From contig NC_089456.1 of NCBI RefSeq assembly GCF_026210795.1, positions 3,040,501 through 3,104,500 on the forward strand: a stretch of DNA of 64,000 nucleotides, given 5' to 3'. Made by a program: the position numbers and the translations under genes. Position 1 is the first letter of the stretch. Each line of letters opens with the position of its first letter. A model generated the notes under the pieces. The model was not told the origin of the DNA and did no database searches. It was given only the letters and a program-made list of their open reading frames with translations. The stretch is from Rhizophagus irregularis. Lineage: Eukaryota; Glomeromycota; Glomeromycetes; Glomerales; Glomeraceae. This document shows, piece by piece, positions 33,949-44,845 of the stretch.

Positions 33949-34297
33949 GTGTCATAAGTGTCACGTGACTTTACATATGTGAATAACTTATCACCCCGCG
34001 TCACATCCTCTAGTTTTCCATTTTTATTATTTATTCTGGGAACGAATTTTTTCAGTGCAAAAAATACTATTTGTCACTCCCTATATATCACATGCTTAAT
34101 TTCAGCCAAATTTTATAACGCTGGCCAAAATATCCTTTTTGGAAGCTTTAGGTAACATTGCACAATCAAAAAAAGCAATTCTATTTTTCAGCAAAATTCA
34201 AATTTTTGTTACACAAAAATTCCAAAAAGGGAAATTTCTTTGACGATCTTTTAATTCCGGCCAGAATTATAAAATCACGTGACACTGGCGATGCATC
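33949..34297. mobile_element. Inverted-repeat element flanked by an 11-bp direct repeat
   Basis: GCCATAGCGAT stands at 33938-33948 and 34298-34308. The ends share GTGTCACGTGA-TTTA in inverse orientation over about 25-30 bp. A 9-11-bp duplication is compatible with Mutator-like elements. The inner sequence holds the TGGCC-GAATTATAAA motif seen in several places in this window. Confidence 0.6.
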
Positions 34298-34895
34298 GCC
34301 ATAGCGATAAAAAACAAAATCCTTATTAAAATATATATTAAGAAAAAATTTTGGCAAAATTTTATGAACTGTTTAAAGAATTTTTTTTTGTTTCATTTAT
34401 TTAAACAACAAATTTGATCATTAAAAATTATATTGTTCATTTTTTTATAAATAGCCTTTAAAATTTTGTGAAGAAATACTCATAAAAACGCATTTTATAA
34501 GAATTTAAAAAGTATTACTAGTAAAAATTGCCCAATAATGATGCAATCTTGATAAAATTTAATATGCAGTAAATCTAAATGAATATTAAGCTGTCTGTAA
34601 AATTTGAGTATATATTATTATGTAGAATTTTCAACCAAAGCCAATCAATTTAATTATAGTAAAGAGATAAAATTAAATAAATGATCGACAAATGATCATC
34701 AAAATTGTGATAAAATAGGAATATCCACTATGCTGTTTGTGAGTATGTTAACAGTGGCTACTAACATACTAATACTATGCTCACCAATAGAAACGTGGTT
34801 CTTTTCCACTGCCAAACAGCATTTAACAGGGTAGTTGGTAAAAGAGCCAGACAACATAAACAATACAGTAAAATAAATAAAATCAAATTTACTAC
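34298..34895. other. Spacer
   Basis: AT-rich; includes 34790-34850, the better-preserved copy of the 33105-33200 fragment. No gene is supported. Confidence 0.35.
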
Positions 34896-35050
34896 CTTAA
34901 ATGATCTATTCCATTTCTCCACGATTTCAGATGAACTAGATGAGTATTCTATGATAGTATTTAGTTCTTCCTTGTAATGACAGTGCTCTGTTTTTTGATC
35001 ACACAAATTGCCTTCGCAATTCCACAATTCTGATTGGCTGATGTTTTTAA
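34896..35050 (-). pseudogene. Isolated exon-like fragment
   Basis: The minus strand reads about 50 residues with WNCEGNLCDQKTEHCHYKEE and YSSSSSEIVEKWNRSFK, ending at a GTAGTAAA donor. Codon use is coding-like and the reading frame is open, but no partner exon or start is found. The family is not recognised. The downstream half of this open frame runs through the donor and is probably intron. Confidence 0.35.
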
Positions 35051-35449
35051 ATAATAAATTATTTTTTAATCTTAATTTTGGCCAGAATTATAAAAATCTT
35101 AATTCTGGCTGAAGTTATGCATTACTTATATCTTCAATTAAAAGTATTTTATATTCATTTTCATGAACTCTATGACTTGAAACTAAGATGAAAAAATTAA
35201 ATTATAGTGTATATTAGTTTTATTAGCATGAAAATTCAGTATAATAAATTTTCAGTATATCAAAATTTTTTCACTTTATTGAATATCCCAATAAACTGGA
35301 TATTTTTAGTGGAACTGATAGATCGAATTTCACTGTGTAATTTATTATAAAAATTATTATATATTTTTATATAAATCAAATTTATGTTATATTAATTATT
35401 TTTATTTATATTATCTGTTATTATTATTATTTGAATATTTATGTTTCAA
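35051..35449. other. Spacer
   Basis: AT-rich with one TTTTGGCCAGAATTATAAA motif at about 35075-35095. No gene. Confidence 0.35.
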
Positions 35450-35600
35450 AACATTATAAGAGTTTTGATTAATATGTACCCATTTAGACTATAATGTACT
35501 ATTGTTTTTGTTGTTCTATAGGCTTTTTAATGTTGAGATGATATTATGGGATATTATACTTTAGTTGGATTACTTGGATACATATTTAATCAAAAGACTA
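35450..35600 (+). repeat. Dispersed repeat, copy 1
   Basis: Matched in inverse by about 45400-45530. Shared blocks are TTGATTAATATGTACCCATT, GACTATAATGTACTATTGTT and TATTATGGGATATTATACTT. Indels separate the copies. Confidence 0.7.
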
Positions 35601-35735
35601 TAATGTCCTGAAACATATTAATCAATAAACTATGATGTTTTAGTATATATTAATTAAGTTGGCTGACCTTCTGTACCTGTTTGGACGCTTGGTTCTATAA
35701 TGAAGATGCTGGCCTTCTCGCCTATTTGGAAAAAA

Positions 35736-35917
35736 TGCGTCAGGTGGCGCAGTAAATTTGCGGTTAATTTTGGCCGGCACTATACTATAATTCTGGCTGA
35801 TCTTTTGGGCACATGATTTGAAGAATGCCATGGAAATATTATGTCCAAAGTTCTGACCTAAATTATGGAATAGTTCTGGCCGGAATTAAACGAAAATTTA
35901 CTGCGCCTAACTGCATC
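35736..35917. mobile_element. 182-bp palindromic element
   Basis: The left arm TGCGTCAGGTGGCGCAGTAA and right arm (in inverse) TGATGCAGTTAGGCGCAGTA continue into shared GTAAATTT-CG-TTAATT-GGCC. No secure target duplication. Inner GGCCGG motifs link it to the repeat family of 33949-34297. Confidence 0.65.
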
Positions 35918-36541
35918 AATCACGTGATAAAGTTCCTCGGGATGTTTGAGAGATGTTCGAGGGATATTCAAAAGACATTTGGGTGTGAAAACTAGGACGC
36001 TAGCTAGGACGGATTTTTTTATAATGATATGGCGCATCAGATTTTTATAACCTTAAATTATATAGCTAGATTTCGCCAAAGTAGGTAAAGAATATCGTCT
36101 AAGGGTGAAGCCTTCTTCCATAATTTTATATAATATTACCAAAGTTAGTTTCATACCATACCCGATCGAGTACTTCTGCCAATTTTTTATATAATGATTT
36201 CGCAGAAGCCTACACTTTCAGATACATACATGGTTGGCTTTTGGCTTTCTTTTACGATTTGCTACCCGAGTACATACCATTAGTGCTCTCAGTTTGCCTG
36301 ATCCCTAAGCTGGCAATTTATAGAACACTACATACCATTCGATAGGATAGGCAAGTGCCGAGACTTGATATAATGATTCATAAATGTATATTTTTAATAC
36401 TATCGTGTCACGACTGTCACGTGGGCAAAAAATTATATATATACGACTGATATGATGACTATGATGACACTGATTAATTCACTTTTTGATAAAATGGACA
36501 AACTAGAAAAAACCGATAAAATGATGTTTGATAAAGTAGTA
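35918..36541. other. Spacer
   Basis: Includes a run of ATATAATGATT and TTTATATAATATTACC motifs repeated between 36010 and 36380. No gene is supported. Confidence 0.35.
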
Positions 36542-37198
36542 TTCGAGTTGGAGCATTTCTGACGGGTGTCCCTTCGAAGAAGAAGAAGACGTTTTAGGTA
36601 ATCATAATTATTTCAGTTTAGTTAGAAGCTTTACATTGCCTCAATAAATGGGAAGTATTATTTATTATTTGGTACTGTAATTTTTATCTACACTTAGACT
36701 TTATTAAATCCAAGGCTCGTGAACGTGAAGCTCGTGAAAATGGCGCTGGCGTTACTCACTCAGGATCAACAGGTATTTTTAGTAATGTTTTATTTGATCA
36801 ATAAAACCAAACTCACAGTTTTTGTTAAGGAACCTGCGGAAATAACTCTGTCACTTGTAGAGGACACGATGATGGAAGCAAAATTTACACGTCGGATAGG
36901 ACCACTCTTATGCCCAGGAAGACAAGCTCGCTTGTTACTTCCACAAACGGAACCCAGACCATCGAATTTCGTGAATACAATAAACATCGTCGTGAAGCTT
37001 TTGGATCAGACAATGTTTCCGGTCCAGGCAAGGTATCTGAACGAAATGATAAGAGATTTGGGACAACTAAATCTGTTTAATCAAATCATCGGGCGAAACA
37101 GGAATATCATCATTAGAGAATTTAATGGTCAGGAGTTGCGTTTTGATCCTCCATCTAATGTTGGAGATTTAGTTCACAAGGATATTTGTATTCTATAA
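36542..37198 (+). pseudogene. Possible decayed gene of unknown function
   Basis: A segment ending DGCPFEEEEDVL at 36597 is followed by GTAATC, and an in-phase acceptor CACTTAG at 36697 leads to DFIKSKAREREARENGAG. From there two readings compete. One frame continues open to 37198 as a 159-residue ORF, reachable through a 46-bp GT-AG interval at 36773-36818. The other frame has more typical codon use (TIEFREYNKHRREAFGSDN) but is cut by three stops. The region is less AT-rich than its flanks. I favour a broken gene; the function is not recognised. Confidence 0.3.
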
Positions 37199-37321
37199 AA
37201 TTATCAAATTCTAATCGTAAGATGGTTCAGGGCAGTGGCTTATTTTAGCGTTTGGCAGTACCATGAAACATTTTTATATAATATATTACCGAAGAAATCT
37301 TAACTGCCCTAAGTATCCAAT

Positions 37322-37593
37322 GGTTTTGGTACGGAATCTCGAAAATCTTTTGAACGACTGACACAAGACCGACAACAAAATCTCGACAATCCAAAATTTT
37401 GACAAGTCAAAATCCTGACCCCGACAAATCAAATTATACATTTAAACTAAATATTACATATTGCAACAAAATTATTTTATTAGAACACACGTCATTAGAT
37501 TTACAAAATTGTCGATATAATGACTTGTCGAGATTTTGTTGTTGATCTTGTGTTAGTCCGTGCAAGTGACTGTCGAGATTTTGATCGGATACC
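37322..37593. mobile_element. 272-bp fold-back element with 9-bp target duplication
   Basis: The arms share CAACAAAATCTCGACAA in inverse orientation (37370 region and 37520-37540), and the outer ends share GGTA-CGG-AAATCTCGA. GTATCCAAT stands at 37313-37321 and 37594-37602, directly against the ends. A 9-bp duplication fits a Mutator-like non-autonomous element. Confidence 0.8.
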
Positions 37594-37602
37594 GTATCCA
37601 AT

Positions 37603-38321
37603 ATATTCCACATATACCTGGTACATACTAGTGATTGTGTATTCTTATATTTTTACGCACTTGCCTACCCTAAGTATTCACATTTACCCGTTGAGATGGA
37701 GATAACTTCCAATATTCGTATAATGATTCTGAAGTTAGCCCCATCTCAAAATATGTGTCATGAAATTTGACGAACGATTAATGTTACACAAAATTTATTT
37801 AATATAAAAATGATTAAAAATGATCTTCCGGTGACTAATAAGACTTTAAAAAAAATTTCGGTCGCTGTTTTTTTTAAGTAAGATTTTATTTTTAGAAATA
37901 AATAATTTAAAAGCAATTAGTTTACAGACTTACGAATTACTAAAAAAGGAGAGGGGTTTAGTTTAATTTGCCTGAACCACGGGGGTCTTAACCGTCAAGG
38001 GTCATACTAAATATTAAATTTATTTTTTTTTCGCAAATCCCATTATTAAAAGTTTCTTCGTTAGATTTAATTATGCAATTAATAATTAATCAATTAATTG
38101 ATTTATTATGTTGATCAAAATGAATATGTTCAAGAAGTCAAGAATGAATAAGTTTAAGAAGCCAGAATGAATATGTTTAAGAAGTCAGAATGAATAAGTT
38201 TAAGAAGATGTATAGAATTAATGATTATTAAAAATATTAAAAAGTATTAAAATAGTTATAGCTTTTAAAAATGCACCTATAAATCACGTGCTTATAAATC
38301 ACGTGCCAGTGCATGTAAATA
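37603..38321. other. Spacer before the hydrolase gene
   Basis: Contains an imperfect tandem of GAATAAGTTTAAGAAG at 38125-38210 and two AAATCACGTG sequences at 38280-38303. No gene. Confidence 0.4.
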
Positions 38322-39266
38322 TTAAACTTTTTTAGCAAACCCACTAATATCATTGTTAAAAGTTTGACTGATTTCCCATTGTGGTGAATGCCCAACGCCA
38401 GTGTAAATTATTTTTTGCCCATTTTTCGCAAGACTTACAAACTTTTGACTATAGTTAGCTGGAACTATGGCATCTTTATCACCGATAAGAAATAATGTTG
38501 GAACATTTAAATTACTAAAAATACTGCCAAAATCAGGAACTACAATATAAAAAAACAAAAAAAAATATAAGTTTATGTTTTTATTAAGATATTAAGGTAT
38601 ACAACATGTTTACTTACTTGGACTTTTATTATGACGGAATTCAGGACTCGTTTGAGAAATTTGACCAAACAAAAATGAACTGAATTGATCGGACAAAGGT
38701 TTAGCAGTGAGAAAGGCAAAAGCTCCCCTAAGTGTATCAATAGCTGTTTGATAGTCATCCGATGGTTCAGTAGCATTAGTAAAAAATGGGATGTCTCCAT
38801 TGAAAATTCCAGATACTGATATAAATCCAGCAACTTTCTCAGTTTTCATAGATCCAATGGAAACTAACGATCCAATAGACGCACCAACTAAAATTATTTT
38901 CTTAGATTTTACACTATCTATTACGGCGTTAAGGTCTAAAACATGTAAGTCGGTACTATACGCATTAACGTCTTTTGGTTTATCACTTCTACCGGTTCCT
39001 CGATAATCATATCTAATAAGATGAAAATTTCCATTAAGCGATGGATCATTAAATTGCACCTCCCAGCTAATACGTGATGACATTATTGGAGCGCAGAACA
39101 CCATTGTGACTTTCGTTGGATCTCCTTTTTCTTCTACAAAAATCTTTACACCATTTCCACCAGTAACCATATAATTTTTGGTATCATCTGGTAAAACGGG
39201 GATAGTAACTTGAGCGATTACTGTGACAATGAAATAACTGAGGATTAAAAATTTAATCAAATTCAT
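38322..39266 (-). CDS. Secreted alpha/beta-fold hydrolase (two exons, 288 residues)
   Basis: Exon 1 is 39266-38618 and exon 2 is 38539-38322. The 78-bp intron starts GTAAGT and ends TTGTAG, and the join is in phase. The chosen Met is the one just before the signal peptide (MNLIKFLILSYFIVTVIAQ); the frame is open further upstream but without support. The nucleophile elbow GASIGS puts the catalytic Ser at 130. GDKDAIVP carries the acid at about 239 and GVGHSPQW the His at 267. RYDYRGTGRSD (85-95) is typical of the family. The triad is therefore complete. The substrate is unknown: small esters or lactones are usual for such enzymes. It is expected outside the cell or in the secretory path. It stands alone among repeats. 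Confidence 0.88.
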
Positions 39267-39281
39267 TTTTGTAATAATAAA

Positions 39282-39297
39282 TTTTTTAAAAAAAAAA
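39282..39297. promoter_or_regulatory. T6A10 junction upstream of hydrolase gene
   Basis: A homopolymer junction 16-31 bp before the ATG at 39266, followed by more T-runs at 39304-39321. Similar in place to those before the genes at 19979 and 52009. Role inferred. Confidence 0.4.
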
Positions 39298-39941
39298 TAT
39301 ATATTTTTTTTATTTTTTTTTTCAGAAAGAGTTAGCAATAATTTGCAGATATTTATAATAAAAAAAAACCATTCGAATTATGAATTACTGTATGTCATTT
39401 GCGCATCGTGCTGTCGTAATTAATTGATTTTCGTGAAATTCAATTTTGAAATTCAAATCAGATACTACCCCGTGAGTGAACTTCCAGTTAATTCATACTT
39501 AATTGATAGAAATTACCTTTAGACAATAAATTGTTTTTAAGTTCAATAATAGATCACAAATTAAAGTTTTCCGATTTCCTCCGGAACATTAGTTTTCTTT
39601 TTGATCAAATCCTTGTAAATCGCATATAGCTGATTTGATGATTTTCCTCACGGTAGTACATGTTCAATGTATCTAGAGATTTGTTTTTTCCATTTTTTGC
39701 GTATTTAAATGATAATATGTAATATTGGGATATTTAAACCACTAAAAAAAGTCGTTTATGTAAACTAAAAAGGAAAATCTAATTAATATTATATAAGATT
39801 ATATAAGTATACACATGTTTATTTACGCTATTATTATTATTATTAAATGCTTTACGATCTTCAGGAGCTTTCATAACAAATTCGATTTGGTATTCGAAAA
39901 AAAGAAGAAATTTATAATTATGGTATGTTTTTAATTACAAA
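39298..39941. other. Spacer
   Basis: No gene recognised. Confidence 0.3.
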
Positions 39942-40153
39942 CGATTTTTAAAGAAACGAAAGTTAATTGGGATAATAGAAACAATCTTTTGGTTAAAAAT
40001 AAGATAAAATTAGGTATTACGAAAAAAATGGAGAAAGTTAATAGTTATAATAAAAATTATATTGAGAATAAGAATAATAATCTTTCTAAAGGTGCGCAAG
40101 GATTATTAAAGAACATATATTTTGGGAAAGATGTTTTGGATTTTATAATATAA
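39942..40153 (+). pseudogene. Possible orphan C-terminal exon
   Basis: An open frame without ATG reads NWDNRNNLLVKNKIKLGI, then ENKNNNLSKGAQGLLKNIYF and DVLDFII before TAA. Codon use is coding-like and Asn/Lys-rich. No partner exon was found; the family is unknown. Confidence 0.25.
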
Positions 40154-42219
40154 TCTGGTTTATTTAGGTTTTAGTTTAAATTTTAAATTTGATTTTTAAT
40201 TATTGTATTTTACTATTCTTTTTTAGTTTACCCAGAAAAAAAAAAAGGAGCTGCCGGAACAACCGATTGGCTAAGCAATAAAGAAACCGAAAGATTTGAA
40301 GTTAATAGCTACTTCCTAAAATGGTTAAGAGAGTATTTTGAAAACATGTATTGTATGGTGACCAAACGTATTGATGTACGGTAGTTATTCCGGTAAGACG
40401 AATACCAGTGGTGTAGGGTCGACCACATGTGTGGTGTATGGTGATATTTAGCAGTGTGTAACAGTGTAAAAGTGTGTAAAAATACATAGTTATTTGTTTA
40501 TAGAAAAAAAAAACGAACAAAAAATTTTTTTTAAAAAAAAATAAATTTCTATAAACGAAAGATTTTTTTAAAAGGTTTTTTTTATTAGACAAAAGGTTTT
40601 TCATTTAACAAAAAATGTACATTAAAAGGACGAAAAAAATTTTTATTTTTATAAACGAAAGTGTTTTATTTAAATGATTTTTAATTTACAGTAATAGATA
40701 TAGAATATGGGAACATTTGACTAATGTTCCTTTTTTTTTCTTTTTAGACATCCTGACTTTGGACTTCGGCTATTGGAATTTGGAAAAAGATGCGTGTATT
40801 GAAACTTGAAATTAGTGAATGGAAAGTTAGTGAACATTAGTTAAGCATTAAATAGATACTTTCCTGAGACACCTGAATGTAAAATTTTGGCCTTTGACTT
40901 CAGAATGCAAACTTGGAAATTAGGAGTTAGGAATGTTAGTAAGACTTTTACTTTAACATTTCTTTTATTTGATACTTATCTGACATCAGGAAATTTTTTC
41001 CGTGCAAAATCCACAGGGAAATCCACATCAAATATCATGGAAATTTGCGGAAATCTGAATAGTTCCAATATTTTCCAAACACCCTGTAACGAAACATATA
41101 GTATTGGCCTACATTATTCCTTAATAAAATATGTGAATATATGGAATTCGTATGTGATGGAATGCCATACATGATTTTTATAATGTATAATTAACGAAAA
41201 TGTATGTATGTATAGACAATATCACCATACATTACCAATCACCATATATTAGGGCACTGTCAGATATTACCTAATATCACTTTAATATACCTAGGTAAGA
41301 TATAATTCCTTATATAGTATTGTATGTAACCTAAGATCTTTAGTTACCCCTCTAAAATATTAGGTAATACCCTTACCATACATTATTTTTAAATTTTAGA
41401 CATGACGGGTATTACCATACATTAGAATACATTATCATACATAATCATACATTAGAATATGGTAGTTGGTAAACATGTGCTTAAAATTGTTGATTCACGT
41501 AAATCTTGAATTTTTGCAGTCAATTTATAATAGAATTGATAATAACATTAATAAAAATAAAGTCAGAAAAAAAAAATTTCTTTAAATGAAATTTTTATAA
41601 AACCATTCACCATCATGTTAATAATATACCTGCAACACAAAAATAAAATAAAATTTCGAATTTCTACTCGAGAATTTTTAAGATTTCACGCATATCTATG
41701 CAAACAAATAAAAAAAACTGTCAAATCAACAATACGTGCATCGCGACACATGTCAATATTTGTACCGTGTCACATGAGAAAAAATTTGTTATCACTATCA
41801 CTAGCATCAACAGACCCCATGGTTGTACTGCTAATACTGCTAATTACCATACATCACTATACATTAAACTATTTTTTTTCTTTTTTCTTTTCTGAATTTG
41901 TCCTCACTATTACGGAGGCAAGATAATTCACGACTGAAATTCTTTAGTGACTCCTTGAGCCCATCTAACGACTTTACCAAGATATGATGTCGGGTTGCAT
42001 CATAACACGAAACTCACTTTCTCAATGTACTGGTAAAATAATACTTTATTTATGAAATAAATCGTTGCCGGAAGCCGGCTTACAATATATAAAAATTGCA
42101 AATATATCGCTATATGATACGAAATAAAAAATACTAATTATCTTTGCTTAGTACCTCTGGCACTGTTTCAGTAGGAGGTACACGATAACATTGTTTCCCT
42201 TTTCACCGCCATAGATACG
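40154..42219. other. Repeat-rich spacer
   Basis: Contains a T8A9 junction (40525-40541). ACCATACATTA-type octamer repeats at 41200-41460 and again near 41840 are spread irregularly. At 42125-42200 the minus strand has a short open piece (CYRVPPTETVPEVL) that may be the detached end of the Crinkler-like gene. Confidence 0.35.
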
Positions 42220-42555
42220 TTAGGGCCGTGTGGGAAAACGACTAAAAATTGTTCCATTCTTATTGCACCATCTACTTCGAAGTAATTCATTGTTACTTAA
42301 GTAGTGGATTACAACGCTATCAGACATGAACCCGACCTTATATAAAACCAGCCTGATTGAATCTATATCCTGAAAACGATCTAGACATTGGTTTCTGATT
42401 GCATTCACGAGAGAGGAAACTTGATTGTTATTGGCATTAGATATCGTTACATCGAAAATATCCCCCACTTTTTCACCAGGAATGAAACAATTAAGAATAA
42501 TATCCCCACCAGCAAGAAACTTTTCAAGCTTGTCAGAAGTCTTGGACTTAGTCAT
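42220..42555 (-). CDS. Crinkler-type N-terminal domain protein, 111 residues
   Basis: Residues about 18-75 (IILNCFIPGEKVGDIFDVTI, SLVNAIRN, FQDIDSIRLVLYKV) match the ubiquitin-like header of Crinkler (CRN) proteins: a short hydrophobic strand, a G-E-P loop, a helix containing LV-AI and the D-I-L-LYKV strand. CRN proteins of oomycetes and some fungi, including Rhizophagus, join this header to varied C-terminal enzymatic domains and can act as intracellular effectors. Here the frame ends 36 residues after the header, without the usual C-terminal domain. A further open piece in another frame follows at 42125-42200, so the gene may be truncated, frameshifted or spliced. Described as found; no repaired form is given. 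Confidence 0.55.
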   Translation of the reverse strand: MTKSKTSDKLEKFLAGGDIILNCFIPGEKVGDIFDVTISNANNNQVSSLVNAIRNQCLDRFQDIDSIRLVLYKVGFMSDSVVIHYLSNNELLRSRWCNKNGTIFSRFPTRP

Positions 42556-43179
42556 CTCACTTTCCTAAATACAAGAGCCCATAGTGAGTATTTTGCTTCG
42601 CTCGTTGTAAATATACACCTTAATACTTTTGCGGGAAAGTTTTTGTGGGAATGTTGGCTGAACTTCTACATACCTCTACATGCTTTATATCTTGCTGAGA
42701 AAAGTTAAGGAGATATGAGGTGATGTCGTCTGATGCCAAGAGTTCTATGAAAGCACGTGCAAATGGAATTTCCATACCCTTTCACATGGAGATCTGCCTT
42801 GCAAGACGCAAAGATAGCAAGCTCTTGTAGATCTCGAAATTGCGAAGTCCTCAGCCCTTCACAACATATGCTTTCGTCGTCAATATCTACTTATAGAATA
42901 AGTCCTGTGTTGCAACAAAGCATTTTCACATTTTTTTCTCGTGTTTGTTTGGGAAAAAAAATAGAGGTAGTTAGCATATATATTTTCCTTTCGATGTCGC
43001 ACAGACTGACTGTGATCGGTCTTCACATCATTGCGCAGAAATCTGTGCCACTCTGGGTCGACGCAATGGTTGATCACCAACTTCGGACAGATTATGGTAC
43101 AATCCTAAAAGTTCTGTAACATCAAAATCCAAATCTATATTTAGCTTACCTAACTGATTGGTATGGTTTCTATTAATAT
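42556..43179. other. Upstream region of the Crinkler-like gene
   Basis: The minus strand has a coding-like stretch (LRTSQFRDLQELAIFASCKA, then LHVKGYGNSICTCFHRTLG) at about 42740-42860, bounded by stops. Its family is not recognised. The plus-strand frames here look like shadows. Confidence 0.3.
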
Positions 43180-44098
43180 TATAATCTTCGAAGGAGGGGC
43201 TTGTGAACCTGATATATGACCTGTTTGTTTAGCCAATCTTCGACCTCTGCAAGAGTATAGATCTTCTTATAAACATCCCGCATTTTTTCGGCAGTTCGAT
43301 AATAACCTTCAGGCTGGTAATACAGCTCATAGAATATAAGATTCCGATATTTAAGATTTCCATTCTAAGTCTTCTAAACAGTTCGAGACTTACTTCTTTT
43401 TTCCATGTATCATTTATGTTATGACAATTATAAAGATCCTGTATTGAAAGATTTTTGATATTAATTCCTGCGTAAGCTGATCAAGTAAATTAGCTGTATG
43501 CATTTTATATATACTTCGAAGAATTTTATCGGAAAAAGTAAGATTAGTTAATAAATGAATTGTGATTGACATTGCTTCAGACTGATGAAAACTTGTTCTA
43601 ATGTTTCAACCTTTCTATCAACTCATCCAAAGGAAGATTCACCTCCCATAATTGACTTCTTGATTTGTAGGTGAAATTCCGCAAAATAATTTTTTTCTAA
43701 GATCCCGTCCGGAAAGCTTCTAAGCCTTTCTAATTTTTCATAAAATTCCCTTACCGATTCACTACCTAGTTTCAGCTCCCCCATTTTATATTTTTGATCT
43801 CTAACTAAATATTTGACTATCTCTTTTAAAGGTTTTTTAATCCCAAACTCTTCTGCACGCTTTTTATTATCGGGTGATAATCCACGGATGAATTTATTTT
43901 AACGTCTACATCATCCAAATCCTTACTAACGAAAATAACATATAATTTTATTAACTCAACATATTTACTAATAGAAATATTGCCTTGTTTGGGAGCTAAT
44001 ATTTTTTATCCTTTCAGGTTCTAAGACCGGAGAGCTTGGTTGAGATGCAAAATCTCTATAATCTGTTCGATCTACGCGATTAAATGCATCTCTCATTA
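43180..44098 (-). pseudogene. Retroelement remains: gag-like and integrase-like pieces
   Basis: The minus strand reads MRDAFNRVDRTDYRDF at about 44098-44015. FIRGLSPDNKKRAEEFGI, KKPLKEIVKYLV and SVREFYEKLERLRSF follow at 43900-43700, the typical 'F-RGLSPDN...PL-E...' capsid-like repeat of retroelement gag proteins. About 43345-43185 reads LYYQPEGYYRTAEKMRD, TLAEVEDWLNKQ and VIYQVHKP, resembling the zinc-binding-like region just before an integrase core. Frame changes and stops separate the blocks, and no core integrase or reverse transcriptase is left. LTRs were not found. The family call for the second block is tentative. Confidence 0.5.
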
Positions 44099-44845
44099 TT
44101 GTCTATATAATGCGATATATCTTTAATGACGTACAGTATATACATTGTGGCCCAGCAAAAAAATCTGATCACTCCGGAGCCCGGACTATGGGTTGGACTG
44201 GGAAAAATAAGTTACAGCTCGGATTTGACTATCAGATAATGTCGAAATATAATTTTCTTCGAATGGGATCGCAAAATTATCGTCTATTGTTAGCAATAAA
44301 TTACACAGGGGGTAAATAAGATAAGAAATTTTGAAAATACCTCTAAAATATGTAATTCTAGCTGAAATTAATATATAAACTTCACATAAACTCTAATGTA
44401 AGTTATATAAGAGATATTTGGAGTCCTATTCAAACAGTTACAGAGTTCCAATCTGAGGATCGATGGATGAGAATATTTTGGCAATTTGCATGTAGATTTA
44501 ATCAATAAAGGTAAGGATTTTTTTCCAGATACATTAAGACCATATCTCAATACACAATATAGTAAATTTAAGAGTATCGTTAATAATAAAAAAAAAGAGA
44601 AATTCGATTCAGATTGAATTTTTCATTCGATCGGATAGATTTTCGATCTGAGTTGAATTTCTTCTCCATTTTATAATTGAAACAGATTTTAATTTATCAT
44701 ATTGCGCATTGAAGTAGAATCCAAAGATATCTCAAAAAAAATCTTGACTTTAATTAATTAAATCTATGTATAAATGTATAATCGTCAAAATGTCATGTCC
44801 ATCCGTCGATCCTTAAATTAGAACTCTACTATAGTTTATTAATTA
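44099..44845. other. Spacer
   Basis: A GC-richer patch at 44150-44210 (CCCGGACTATGGGTTGGACT) resembles repeat DNA; no gene is supported. Confidence 0.35.

Noticed and set aside
34761-34895. Second half of an 88-residue minus frame
   Set aside because: It follows a GTAGTAAA donor and consists of hydrophobic intron-like translation.
39267-39338. 24-residue N-terminal extension of the hydrolase
   Set aside because: It is Lys/Phe-rich from homopolymer runs and would bury the signal peptide.
40887-41174. 95-residue plus frame
   Set aside because: No motif and no start context; it lies in repeat-rich DNA.
42757-43119. 120-residue plus frame
   Set aside because: It lies opposite a more coding-like minus-strand stretch and shows no family match.
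44110-44319. 69-residue plus frame
   Set aside because: It overlaps repeat-like DNA and shows no conserved motif.
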